DNA from: Ferdinandcohnia salidurans
GTDB taxonomy: Bacteria > Bacillota > Bacilli > Bacillales > Bacillaceae_L
Length of the DNA: 64,000 bases
Assembly (NCBI RefSeq): GCF_042680725.1
Contig: NZ_JBHUEK010000025.1
Coordinates: 682,001 to 746,000, forward strand
Direction: 5' to 3'
Below, piece by piece: positions 8,514-16,781 of the stretch (position 1 is its first letter; each line of letters begins with the position of its first letter). Both the position numbers and the translations under genes were made by a program. The notes beneath the pieces are model-generated. The model was not told the DNA's origin, ran no database searches, and saw only the letters and a program-made list of their open reading frames with translations.

Positions 8514-9914
8514 ATGGGATCTAATATCCAATCGGAGCAAAATCGCAACGAAGCGTTGAGTGATGACTATTCCTTGGATAGAGTACCTCTTAACAAAAGA
8601 AACATGAATTGGTTAAGTATAACGAATATTACATTCGGAATTGCAACGGCTATTTTTTATTTTCAAATGGGAAGTGTAATGGCACTTCAATTTGGTGCTA
8701 TTAACGCCATCATTTCCGCTATATATGCGATTATCGTTGCCGGTATTCTTGGAACATTCATTGCGTACCTATCTGCAAAGTCAGGTATGAACGTAAATTT
8801 ATTATCAAGGGGTGGCGGGTTCGGCTATATTGGCGCATCATTAACCTCCATTATTTATGCCACAAATTTCATCATGTATTGTGCACTTGAAGGTTTAATC
8901 TTAGTTTCCGCAGTCCATGAATTCTTACCTAGTATTCCAGAATGGGCTTTAATTCTTTTCTTCGGCACCATTGTCATTCCATTAAACTGGTTTGGAATTA
9001 AGCAGTTGGATAAATTGCAAAAATGGTCATTGCCATTGTTCGGTGTCTTTTTAGTTGCGGCAATCGTAGTGGCAGCTATCAAGCCATCTGTTTACGATGG
9101 AACTTTCTGGTCCTATATGCCGGAAAATGTCCAGGTTGGAGGAACTGCTCTCTTGCTTTGTATTGGCATGCAGCACGGGATTATGGGACTAACTCCACTA
9201 CTTGCATCTGATTATGCACGATTCCTTAAACCTAAGGACACGAAAATTGGAGTATTTGCAATCGGGTTTGTCCCGCAGATCTTCTGTTTTGGTGTAATGG
9301 GCGGCTTAGGTATTTGGTTTGGTGTTCGTCTAGGCGAACCAAACCCTGGTGTGTATATCGTAATGCTTCTAGGAATGTGGGGAGCGTTGTTTACTATGAT
9401 TACCCAAGTAAGAATTAACGTCACAAATATCTATAGTGGTTCACTATCTCTTTCAAATTTCTTCGAAAACATATTTAACTTTAAACCCGGAAGACGCTTT
9501 TGGGTAGTTGTAACCGGAGTATCTGCCATCTTCTTAATGCTTACCGATATTGTCAATCATCTTGGCACAGTCTTGACCTTCCAAGGGGTCTTCTTATTAT
9601 CTTGGGCAGCTATTTTAGTTACAGATGCTGTCTTTGTTAAGAAATTATTAAAAATTGGCCCTGGATATTACGAGGCGAGACAAGAAAACTTGTATAAATG
9701 GAATCCCGTCGGTGTTGCTGCTTTATTAATTTCAAGTGCCCTCGGTACAGTAGCCGCACTTGGATTTATGGGAACCTTTTTACAAAGTACGGCAGCATTT
9801 TTCGCGGCAATCCTTGCATCTATCCTAACCATTATTTTGGCCGTTGCCACAAAAGGAAAATATTACATTAAAAAAGAAGCAACAGATATCAAAAAGGAAG
9901 AGTACGTCGCTTAA
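8514..9914 (+). CDS. NCS1-family nucleobase/purine-cytosine permease
   Basis: 466 residues with about twelve transmembrane helices and a hydrophilic N-terminus. Segments such as GAINAIISAIYAIIVAGILG and LLSRGGGFGYIGAS fit NCS1 cation symporters for purines, cytosine, allantoin or hydantoins. It is only distantly similar to the CodB encoded at 4182-5441. No catabolic gene is adjacent, so the substrate is not determined. It is followed by a strong terminator. Confidence 0.85.
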   Translation: MGSNIQSEQNRNEALSDDYSLDRVPLNKRNMNWLSITNITFGIATAIFYFQMGSVMALQFGAINAIISAIYAIIVAGILGTFIAYLSAKSGMNVNLLSRGGGFGYIGASLTSIIYATNFIMYCALEGLILVSAVHEFLPSIPEWALILFFGTIVIPLNWFGIKQLDKLQKWSLPLFGVFLVAAIVVAAIKPSVYDGTFWSYMPENVQVGGTALLLCIGMQHGIMGLTPLLASDYARFLKPKDTKIGVFAIGFVPQIFCFGVMGGLGIWFGVRLGEPNPGVYIVMLLGMWGALFTMITQVRINVTNIYSGSLSLSNFFENIFNFKPGRRFWVVVTGVSAIFLMLTDIVNHLGTVLTFQGVFLLSWAAILVTDAVFVKKLLKIGPGYYEARQENLYKWNPVGVAALLISSALGTVAALGFMGTFLQSTAAFFAAILASILTIILAVATKGKYYIKKEATDIKKEEYVA

Positions 9915-9917
9915 CAC

Positions 9918-9958
9918 TAAAACCCTCTACTTATTTAAAAAATGTAGAGGGTTTTTTT
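9918..9958 (+). terminator. Terminator of the NCS1 permease gene
   Basis: AACCCTCTAC / GTAGAGGGTT stem followed by seven T. Confidence 0.85.
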
Positions 9959-10152
9959 ATAACCGTATAAGAGTAACTGGGCATGGGCAGTGCCCTCATT
10001 TGGCACCGGCAGTAGATTCCTTGGTTCCTAACCGCATACTATAATATTTAATCAGGGCATCGCCAAGACCTCATCCATATTGGCAAGGCCCATAAAAAAT
10101 TGAAAACCAAGTTCAACTCAAAATAAGTTTCTCAGATATTGAAACTTCCCCT

Positions 10153-11091
10153 TTATTTATCACCATTAGAGGTCGTCAATTCATCATCAATCCTACTCAT
10201 GAACTCCTCCGCCGCATTGTAACCCTGCTGCTTTAAATACCAGTTATTTGCAGCTGCCTCAATTAGCCCTGCGACATCTCGCCCAGGCTGAAGCTGAATC
10301 TCAATCGAAGGGATTTTAACACCCATATATTCCATCGTATTGATTTCTTGTTCTAGCTCATTATACAAAGCATCTTTTTCCCACTTCGTCAAATGAATAT
10401 CAAGGGAGATGCGGGTTTCATCCTGAAAAGCTTTTCGTCCGTACATTCGAACCACATTTAATAACCCGATACTGCGAAGAGCTAAAAACTCCTTTGTTTT
10501 TTCATCATGTGTACCTAGAATCGTTTGTGGACTTAGCTTTTTTAAGACGACGATATCATCTGCTACAAGACGATGTCCCCTGCGAATCAAGGTATGCGCA
10601 GTCTCACTTTTTCCTACACCCGAATTCCCCCGAATCAGGATACCAATCCCTGACACATTCATACAAACACCGTGTACAGCAATTTCTTCCGCTAATTCCT
10701 TAATTAAATAGGCATCCAATCTTACAATATAATCAGAAGTAATCTCAGGCTGATTTGTAACCAGCAATGGAATGCCTTGTTCCACACAATGCTGTTTTAA
10801 ATAGGTTAACCCCTCTTCCCCACATGTTACGATAAAACAAGGAGGATGGTACTTAACAATATTTCCAATCCGAATTCTACGTTCTTCTTTTGTAAGTTTA
10901 TGTAAATATGTGACTTCCTTTTCTCCTAAAATTTGAACCCGCTCTGTTGGAAAAAAGTCAAAGTGACCAACGAACTCTAGACCCGGTCGATGTACACGGG
11001 ATTGCGTAATTGTATTCTGTAACTGGTCTTCACCAGCCAATACCTTCAATGAAAACTTACGAACCAAGTCTTCCACGGTTATCCTTTTCAC
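10153..11091 (-). CDS. HPr kinase/phosphorylase homologue (divergent paralogue)
   Basis: 312 residues from the GTG at 11091, which has GGTGAGG just upstream; an upstream ATG at 11154 lacks a ribosome binding site and would add 21 residues. The P-loop GNSGVGKSET, the preceding histidine (AVHGV), the VADD metal site and a version of the HprK signature (LRSIGLLNVVRMYG) are all present. Known HprK proteins phosphorylate and dephosphorylate Ser46 of HPr in carbon catabolite control. The sequence departs from B. subtilis HprK in the N-terminal domain, in the P-loop (GNSG for GKSG) and in the signature. The usual lgt neighbour is absent, so it is probably a second copy with its own target. Confidence 0.8.
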   Translation of the reverse strand: MKRITVEDLVRKFSLKVLAGEDQLQNTITQSRVHRPGLEFVGHFDFFPTERVQILGEKEVTYLHKLTKEERRIRIGNIVKYHPPCFIVTCGEEGLTYLKQHCVEQGIPLLVTNQPEITSDYIVRLDAYLIKELAEEIAVHGVCMNVSGIGILIRGNSGVGKSETAHTLIRRGHRLVADDIVVLKKLSPQTILGTHDEKTKEFLALRSIGLLNVVRMYGRKAFQDETRISLDIHLTKWEKDALYNELEQEINTMEYMGVKIPSIEIQLQPGRDVAGLIEAAANNWYLKQQGYNAAEEFMSRIDDELTTSNGDK

Positions 11092-11164
11092 AGTAGCCTC
11101 ACCGTCCAAATCATGTTTAAATGTATTATACTTTATTAGGGGTGGAAACGTCATCAGTATGTTA

Positions 11165-11193
11165 ATGAAAAAGAGCCTCCCTTTAGGAAAGGC
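11165..11193 (-). terminator. Terminator of the sulfurtransferase gene
   Basis: AAGAGCCT / AGGCTCTT stem, with TTTTTC on the minus-strand side, between the sulfurtransferase stop and the hprK-like gene. Confidence 0.8.
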
Positions 11194-11195
11194 TC

Positions 11196-12038
11196 TTATC
11201 TCTCATTCCCTTTTGCAACCGGATTTTCTTCATAAGAAACCCAATCACTATAACTACCTGCATATAGCCTAACATCCTTAAAACCTGCCATTTTCAAAGC
11301 AATATAATTAGGAGTAGCTGTTACACCTGACCCACAATAAACGATGATTGGGTCTTCTTTATTAAGGTCTGCAAATCTCTTTTTCTGTTCTTCACTATCT
11401 TTGAAGGTTCCTTGTTCCATACCCTCTATCCAACATCTATTTATTGCGCGGGGAATATGTCCTGCGATTCGATCGATAGGTTCAATTTCCCCTTTATAGC
11501 GGCTTTCATCTCTCGAGTCTATTAAAATGGGAGAGTCTTTTTTCTGATCAACGATTTCCTTAACTTCTTCATAAGAAGCTAGCATGTCTTCTCGTATATT
11601 TATGTTAAATGAAGTTGATTCTAGTTCTGGTATTTCATTGGTAGTAGGATAGCCCGCTTCAGTCCAGCCTTTAAATCCTTCGTTTAATACATAAACCTTT
11701 TCATGTCCAAGATAGGTCAGTAACCACCAAAAACGGGATGCAAACTGACCTTCACCCCCATCATAAGCAACTACTGTTTTTGAATGATCAATTCCAACTT
11801 TCTCAACTTCTAGCTTAAATTGCTCTATTTCTGGAAGTGGATGTCTTCCCCCATGCTCCGACACAGGAGCGGATAACTGCTTTTCTAAATCAAAATAAAA
11901 AGCACCCGGAATATGACTTTCCTGATAGAGCCTTTCTCCTTGGGTTGGATTTCCTAAAGCAAACCGGCAATCCACAATTTTTACATCCTTGTTATGTAAT
12001 TGTTCAACAAGCCAATCCTTATTCACTACGAAACCCAT
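11196..12038 (-). CDS. Thiosulfate/3-mercaptopyruvate sulfurtransferase (two rhodanese domains)
   Basis: 280 residues with tandem rhodanese domains: an inactive N-terminal one (VVAYDGGEGQFASRFWW) and an active C-terminal one with CGSGVTA near residue 237. The CG(S/T)GVTA loop is typical of 3-mercaptopyruvate-type enzymes. It transfers sulfane sulfur to cyanide or thiols in the cytoplasm. GGAGG lies upstream of the ATG. It follows the rRNA methyltransferase gene by 22 bp, so the two are probably co-transcribed. Confidence 0.9.
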   Translation of the reverse strand: MGFVVNKDWLVEQLHNKDVKIVDCRFALGNPTQGERLYQESHIPGAFYFDLEKQLSAPVSEHGGRHPLPEIEQFKLEVEKVGIDHSKTVVAYDGGEGQFASRFWWLLTYLGHEKVYVLNEGFKGWTEAGYPTTNEIPELESTSFNINIREDMLASYEEVKEIVDQKKDSPILIDSRDESRYKGEIEPIDRIAGHIPRAINRCWIEGMEQGTFKDSEEQKKRFADLNKEDPIIVYCGSGVTATPNYIALKMAGFKDVRLYAGSYSDWVSYEENPVAKGNER

Positions 12039-12060
12039 CTCATCGCCTCCATCTTCATTC

Positions 12061-13257
12061 TTAGCCCTTTAGCTTTTTGACAAATACTACTTTTAGATAG
12101 TTTCCTTCCTTAAATTGCGAAATTGTTTGAAAGTCCGAAGGTAATGTAAATTCCTCTTTAATTTCGTATTTGCAATTACTTTCCTTAAACGCCGCATCAA
12201 TAAAGCCCTTAAATTTTTTCATGTCAAAGGATGCACTATTTGTTGAAGCAACAATTACCCCATTATTTTCTGTAATGACAATTGCTTCCTTCAAGAGATT
12301 TTTATAGTCCTTTTCAGCGCTAAACGTCATTTTCTTCGATCTTGCAAAACTAGGAGGATCAAGAATGACCACGTCAAATTTCAAGTTCTTTTTACCTGCG
12401 TATTTAAAATAGTGAAAAACATCCTCAACTATAATATCATGGGCCTCATAATCAATTCCGTTTACACTAAACTGCTCAATCGTTTTCGGCAAACTGCGAT
12501 TCGCTAAATCCACACTAGTTGTCTTTGCAGCTCCACCCTTTGCTGCAAACACAGAAAAGGCGCCGGTGTATGAAAAAGTATTTAATACAGTCTTCCCTTC
12601 GGCATACTTATCGCGAATCGTCCTTCTTACATCCCGCTGATCGAGAAACACCCCAACCATGGCTTCTTCGTTAAAATAAACGGCAAAATTAACTCCGTTT
12701 TCTTTAACAATAATCGGAAACTGGCCACGTTCACCTTCTACAAACCCGTCTTCTTCAATAAATTTCCCGTCTTCACGAAATCGTTTTTTCTGATAAATGG
12801 CTTTATACTGGGCTAGATTTTTAAGTGAGGTTATCACATGATCGGAATATGCATAAATACCTTTACTGTACCAATTGATTAAATAATACTCATCAAAATA
12901 ATCAATGGTGAAGCCCCCAATACCGTCTCCTTCTCCATTAAATACACGGAAGGCATTTGTTTCCTTGTCATTAAAAAATGACTTTCTTTTGTCTAAGGCA
13001 GCTTTGATCTTCCTTTCAAAAAAAGACTGATCAATCTTTTCATCCATATTTCTCGTTAGGATCCAGCCATATCCTTTATTTTGCTTGCCGTAATAACCCT
13101 TTCCAATAAATATATTTCTCTCGTCAACAAGGTTAATTAGGGCTCCCTCTTCTAAATGGCCTGTATGATTCATCACTTGCTTTGTAACAAGAGGATAACC
13201 CCCTTTATACTTATTCGCGAGTTTTGAATTTACTTGTATATTCAATTCCGTTTCCAT
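12061..13257 (-). CDS. Class I SAM-dependent rRNA methyltransferase (RlmI/YwbD-like)
   Basis: About 398 residues. The N-terminal PUA domain comes first (LANKYKGGYPLVTKQV), then a bridging region and a Rossmann methyltransferase with the SAM motif NTFSYTGAFSVFAA and the catalytic DPPSFARSKK near residue 305. It resembles RlmI, which methylates a cytosine C5 of 23S rRNA; the exact target is not shown. Two in-frame ATGs (13266, 13257) are possible; AAGG spacing slightly favours 13257. Confidence 0.88.
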   Translation of the reverse strand: METELNIQVNSKLANKYKGGYPLVTKQVMNHTGHLEEGALINLVDERNIFIGKGYYGKQNKGYGWILTRNMDEKIDQSFFERKIKAALDKRKSFFNDKETNAFRVFNGEGDGIGGFTIDYFDEYYLINWYSKGIYAYSDHVITSLKNLAQYKAIYQKKRFREDGKFIEEDGFVEGERGQFPIIVKENGVNFAVYFNEEAMVGVFLDQRDVRRTIRDKYAEGKTVLNTFSYTGAFSVFAAKGGAAKTTSVDLANRSLPKTIEQFSVNGIDYEAHDIIVEDVFHYFKYAGKKNLKFDVVILDPPSFARSKKMTFSAEKDYKNLLKEAIVITENNGVIVASTNSASFDMKKFKGFIDAAFKESNCKYEIKEEFTLPSDFQTISQFKEGNYLKVVFVKKLKG

Positions 13258-13320
13258 GATCTCCATCCTTATCCTTAGGTTTTCTTTCTACTATGATACA
13301 GTTCTCTTCGTTCATTTAAA

Positions 13321-13363
13321 AGGGACAGTACCACGCTACCATTTAGTAACGAGTACTGTCCCT
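13321..13363. repeat. GGGACAGTAC palindromic element, possible terminator of parMR
   Basis: AGGGACAGTAC (13321-13331) / GTACTGTCCCT (13353-13363) with a 21-base loop. It shares the GGGAC(A/G)G outer arm with the 1808-1848 palindrome. On the minus strand it is followed by TTTTAAA and sits six bases past the parR-like stop, so it may double as a terminator. Confidence 0.65.
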
Positions 13364-13369
13364 TCGTTT

Positions 13370-13972
13370 TTACTTATTCATTGCAGAAAGAAAATCCCCC
13401 AAAAGACTGTCTAAATCAGCATCCTCCGCATCATTATCTTCTTCTTTTGGTTCATCTTGCTTAGCAGCTTCCCAGTTAAAATTATTTAAGTCATCCTCAA
13501 AGTTGGACGCATCTTCAGTTACTGCGACTTCGTCAGCTGATTGTAAATAGCCTTCCTCAGCAATTGGCTTAACCTTATGTTCCTCGACGGATAATTCCTC
13601 TTGAAGATATAAGGCTTCATCTAAATCTACTGATTTGCTATTTAACGATGCTAGTAGTGCAGTCGCACGAACTGGGTCAGATAAAAGGTGGTAAATAATA
13701 CTTCCTAGCAATGCCTCCGAGTGCCCATGCTTAAGCCAGTTGCGCTGTGATTTACTTAATTTATGAGGGAGTGGAACGGTAATCACTTCCCGCTCCCTTG
13801 AATAGGTCTGGCCGACTCCTTGCATGACAAACTCAGCGATTTTACTAGAAAAATTCCTTCGCTCTGTTTCCTTCAGTTTTTGTAGATGCTTTAATAAATG
13901 ATCAGGTGTATCAGATGGTACTCGAAACGAAATCGCTTGGCCCCTCTTTACCTCAGGTGAGGTTGTTTTCAT
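13370..13972 (-). CDS. ParR-like ribbon-helix-helix DNA-binding protein
   Basis: 200 residues. The N-terminal 50 residues (KRGQAISFRVPSDTPDHLLK, then a helix ending FSSKIAEFVMQG) look like a ribbon-helix-helix fold. The C-terminal third is very acidic (EEDNDAEDADLDSLLGDFL) and could contact the actin filament. It lies 22 bp behind the ParM-like gene in the same direction. In ParMRC systems ParR binds centromere iterons and caps the ParM filament; the order parC-parM-parR is reproduced here. The assignment rests mainly on context and the N-terminal pattern. Confidence 0.65.
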   Translation of the reverse strand: MKTTSPEVKRGQAISFRVPSDTPDHLLKHLQKLKETERRNFSSKIAEFVMQGVGQTYSREREVITVPLPHKLSKSQRNWLKHGHSEALLGSIIYHLLSDPVRATALLASLNSKSVDLDEALYLQEELSVEEHKVKPIAEEGYLQSADEVAVTEDASNFEDDLNNFNWEAAKQDEPKEEDNDAEDADLDSLLGDFLSAMNK

Positions 13973-13994
13973 AGGATCACCTTATCTTGAGATA

Positions 13995-15161
13995 TTATTT
14001 TTTTACTGGCTCTTGTGGTAACTTTTGCTTCTCATTTTTTCTTATAAAGTCAGTAATGAGCTTATAATAGGCATTTGCCATCATCCAAATACTTTCTTTT
14101 TCATCTTCAAAGAATTCAATATTATAACCGTCGAGGTTGTTATTTAATGTTTTAATATAATCCTTTAGCACATTTGATCCGCCACCCACGAAATAGCAGA
14201 TTTCCGTTTGAGAGTTTTTCAGCCAAACATTGCGAAGTAATCGATATTGCTTTTTCGCCAATTCAAGCAAGATGCGGTCCGTAATATCATGAACGCTTGT
14301 CCGACTACCTTTTACCATAATATGATTTCGGTTGTTTTTTCTCGTAATAATATCAACTACATCTCGGCGGCTATCTAACTCTATTCCATGCTTAGAGCGT
14401 ATTTCTTCTCTAATTGCTTCTAAAGACTCAGATACCCCAAGATTAAAGCCTTGGGCCTTATCATCATCGACAGTTCGGTTACGAATCACCGCAATATCCG
14501 TAGAAAGACCACCAATATCCTGAATTAAAATCCGTTTATCAATTAAATCCTTATTGATTACTTTCAGATTATTATCCATTACAAGATTAATATAAGCGGC
14601 AAAACCTTCTGGATAGATTTTGACTTCATTGAATTTAATGTTGACCTTTAATCCTTGATATCTTGGTGTTACAAGAAATTCCACTTGATGAACGGATCCA
14701 GTTAGCTTTGAACGATATCCAGCATCTTTTCCTTCTTTTACTTCTCGAAGTGGTAATCCTGTTCCTAGCGTGTAATTTGCATCAATTACATTTTTTGACC
14801 TTGGAAACGAAGATGTATTACCCTCCCGTACCGCATCCAATGCCAAAGTAGCAAAAAGCATAATTAATGTCTGATCCTCTTCTGATTTGCTGCTACCTGG
14901 GTCCAACTCTGATGCACTGTTACTCTTGGTTGCTAAATGCCCTACACGATAAATGACATTATTCTCTTTTAGGGCAGGGGAGTGAACCTTAATATGAAGT
15001 CCTTCCAATGGATCCTTACTATTTAATTCTTCTATTCCAATTACCGGACGGTCCTCGGTGTCTCTTGCAATAATATTAGGTATATTTAATTCGTACTCTA
15101 GTTCTCCGAAGATCGCCTTAATAGAGTCATTTCCAACATCAACTGCTGCAATTCTGGACAT
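13995..15161 (-). CDS. ParM/StbA-family actin-like ATPase
   Basis: 388 residues. Actin-fold nucleotide motifs are present: phosphate 1 DVGNDSIKAIFGE at the N-terminus, phosphate 2 QDIGGLSTDIAV near residue 215 and the adenosine motif FVGGGSNVLKDY near residue 325. Members polymerise to push plasmid copies apart. Downstream is a ParR-like protein, and upstream (15296-15471) a dense iteron array fits a parC centromere. The neighbours on both sides are ordinary chromosomal genes, so this is either a domesticated segregation module or a trace of an integrated plasmid. Confidence 0.82.
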   Translation of the reverse strand: MSRIAAVDVGNDSIKAIFGELEYELNIPNIIARDTEDRPVIGIEELNSKDPLEGLHIKVHSPALKENNVIYRVGHLATKSNSASELDPGSSKSEEDQTLIMLFATLALDAVREGNTSSFPRSKNVIDANYTLGTGLPLREVKEGKDAGYRSKLTGSVHQVEFLVTPRYQGLKVNIKFNEVKIYPEGFAAYINLVMDNNLKVINKDLIDKRILIQDIGGLSTDIAVIRNRTVDDDKAQGFNLGVSESLEAIREEIRSKHGIELDSRRDVVDIITRKNNRNHIMVKGSRTSVHDITDRILLELAKKQYRLLRNVWLKNSQTEICYFVGGGSNVLKDYIKTLNNNLDGYNIEFFEDEKESIWMMANAYYKLITDFIRKNEKQKLPQEPVKK

Positions 15162-15295
15162 AGTCATTCAAACATCATCCCTTTTCAATTTAGTTAGATT
15201 TGTTGCTATGTACATCTGTTGAACTTTTTTACCTATTAAAAGCGTATAAGAGATTACTAGATTCCACAATGATTCTCAGTAAAAAGAAACAAAAC

Positions 15296-15471
15296 TGTAA
15301 ACCTGTAAACACTTTGTAAACATGTCGTTTTTTGTATACATTTCTGTAAACATTGAATACAAACTCGTACACATGTTGTCATACCGGGATGTATACAGAT
15401 TTGTAAACATGTAAACAGATTTGTATACACCTTGTATACTTTTTGTGTACATGTAAACAAATTTGTAAACA
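15296..15471. repeat. Iteron array TGTAWACA upstream of parM (candidate parC centromere)
   Basis: About thirteen copies of the 8-mer TGTAAACA/TGTATACA or one-mismatch variants lie in 176 bp. Examples are 15304, 15315, 15333, 15345, 15390, 15402, 15410, 15422, 15433, 15444, 15452 and 15464. Spacing is irregular and some copies abut. TGTATACA is itself a palindrome, which suits binding by a dimeric ribbon-helix-helix protein. The position, about 130 bp in front of the ParM-like start, matches known parC sites. Confidence 0.8.
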
Positions 15472-15486
15472 ACAAGAAAATAAAAA

Positions 15487-15514
15487 AGATGCTTCCAAAA
15501 TTATTGGAAACATC
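15487..15514 (-). terminator. Terminator of proBA
   Basis: GATGCTTCCAA (15488-15498) / TTGGAAACATC (15504-15514), one mismatch, followed on the minus strand by six T. Confidence 0.85.
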
Positions 15515-15536
15515 CCCTATATTTCGTATTCAATTT

Positions 15537-16781
15537 TTACTTAATTTGCCCGTTTCCACGAATTGTATATTTGGTGGAGGTTAAGGCCTGTAACCCCATT
15601 GGTCCACGAGCATGTAGTTTTTGAGTACTAATTCCAATTTCTGCACCAAATCCAAATTCAAATCCGTCTGTGAACCTGGTTGATGCATTATGGTAGACAG
15701 CTGCTGCATCCACTTCTGTAAAAAATTTCTCTACATTTTCAACGCTCGATGAGATAATGGCTTCGGAATGCTTTGTTCCATATCGATTAATATGGGTAAT
15801 AGCCTCTTCTACACCCTCAACCACTTTCACGGCAATTTCTAGCCCTAAAAATTCCGTACCCCAGTCTTCCAAGCTCGCAGGAATAATTTCCTTTCCTACT
15901 TTTTGGACCATTTCATCCCCATGTATTTGAACGTCTTTTTCCTGCATGGCTGTTATCAATTCTTGTATATGCTTTGATGCCCAATCCTTTTGGACAAGAA
16001 CATTTTCAATCGCATTACATACCGATGGACGTTGTGTTTTCGCGTTAATTGCAATCTCAAGCGCCATTTTTGGATCTGCTGTTTCATCTATATAAACATG
16101 ACAATTTCCTGCTCCTGTTTCTAATACAGGAACTGTCGAATTTTGTACAACTGTTTGAATTAACTTCGCACCACCACGCGGAATCAACACATCTAGATAC
16201 TCATTTAACTTGAACATTTCCGATGCTGTTTCTCGGCTTGTATCCTCTACTAGTTGAACAGCCTCAACTGGTAGATTACTTAACTCAAGCGCATGCTGGA
16301 TAACCTTCACAAGCGCTTTATTTGAATGAATCGCTGTAGAGCTACCACGAAGGAGTACTGCATTTCCCGTTTTTAAACATAAACTAGATGCGTCAACCGT
16401 TACATTTGGTCTTGCCTCATAAATCATTCCGATTACCCCTAGAGGAACTCGAACTTGGGCAATCTGAAGTCCGTTTGGACGCTCCCATTCCTCTATTAAT
16501 TGTCCAATTGGATCCTCTAGTTTCGTTAATTGAACAAGGGCATCTGCCATATCTTGAATCCGCTGTTCATTTAACTTTAAGCGGTCAAGTATAGACTCAC
16601 TCATTCCATTTTCTTTTCCTGTTTGTAAATCCTTGTTGTTTTCTTCCAAAATAAACGTTTGTTCTTTGATCAGTTGCTCAGAAATTGTCGAAAGAGCCTT
16701 GTTCTTTTGTTCTGTGGTTGCCTTTGCTAAAAGCGATGCTGCTGATTTTGCCTTTTTCCCTTTTAGAATTAACTCACTCAT
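15537..16781 (-). CDS. proA: Gamma-glutamyl phosphate reductase
   Basis: 414 residues, normal length for ProA. Aldehyde-dehydrogenase-type fold with the conserved segments VPLGVIGMIYEARPNVT, LLRGSSTAIHSN, the cysteine segment NAKTQRPSVCNAIENVLV and the C-terminal HARGPMGLQALTSTKY. It reduces gamma-glutamyl phosphate to glutamate semialdehyde with NADPH, the second step of proline synthesis. Its start overlaps the proB stop by 8 bp, so translation is probably coupled. Confidence 0.97.
   Translation of the reverse strand: MSELILKGKKAKSAASLLAKATTEQKNKALSTISEQLIKEQTFILEENNKDLQTGKENGMSESILDRLKLNEQRIQDMADALVQLTKLEDPIGQLIEEWERPNGLQIAQVRVPLGVIGMIYEARPNVTVDASSLCLKTGNAVLLRGSSTAIHSNKALVKVIQHALELSNLPVEAVQLVEDTSRETASEMFKLNEYLDVLIPRGGAKLIQTVVQNSTVPVLETGAGNCHVYIDETADPKMALEIAINAKTQRPSVCNAIENVLVQKDWASKHIQELITAMQEKDVQIHGDEMVQKVGKEIIPASLEDWGTEFLGLEIAVKVVEGVEEAITHINRYGTKHSEAIISSSVENVEKFFTEVDAAAVYHNASTRFTDGFEFGFGAEIGISTQKLHARGPMGLQALTSTKYTIRGNGQIK

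Noticed and set aside
9960..10150. Small RNA or gene between the NCS1 permease and HprK-like genes
   Set aside because: Only a short GGGCA/TGCCC hairpin near 9979-9995; no promoter, terminator or coding signal.
15296..15471. CRISPR array
   Set aside because: Repeats are 8 bp with irregular or no spacing and there are no cas genes; the context is parMR.
15257..15475. 72-aa minus-strand open frame rich in Cys/Thr/Val
   Set aside because: It is only the translation of the TGTAWACA iteron array; no ribosome site and highly repetitive composition.
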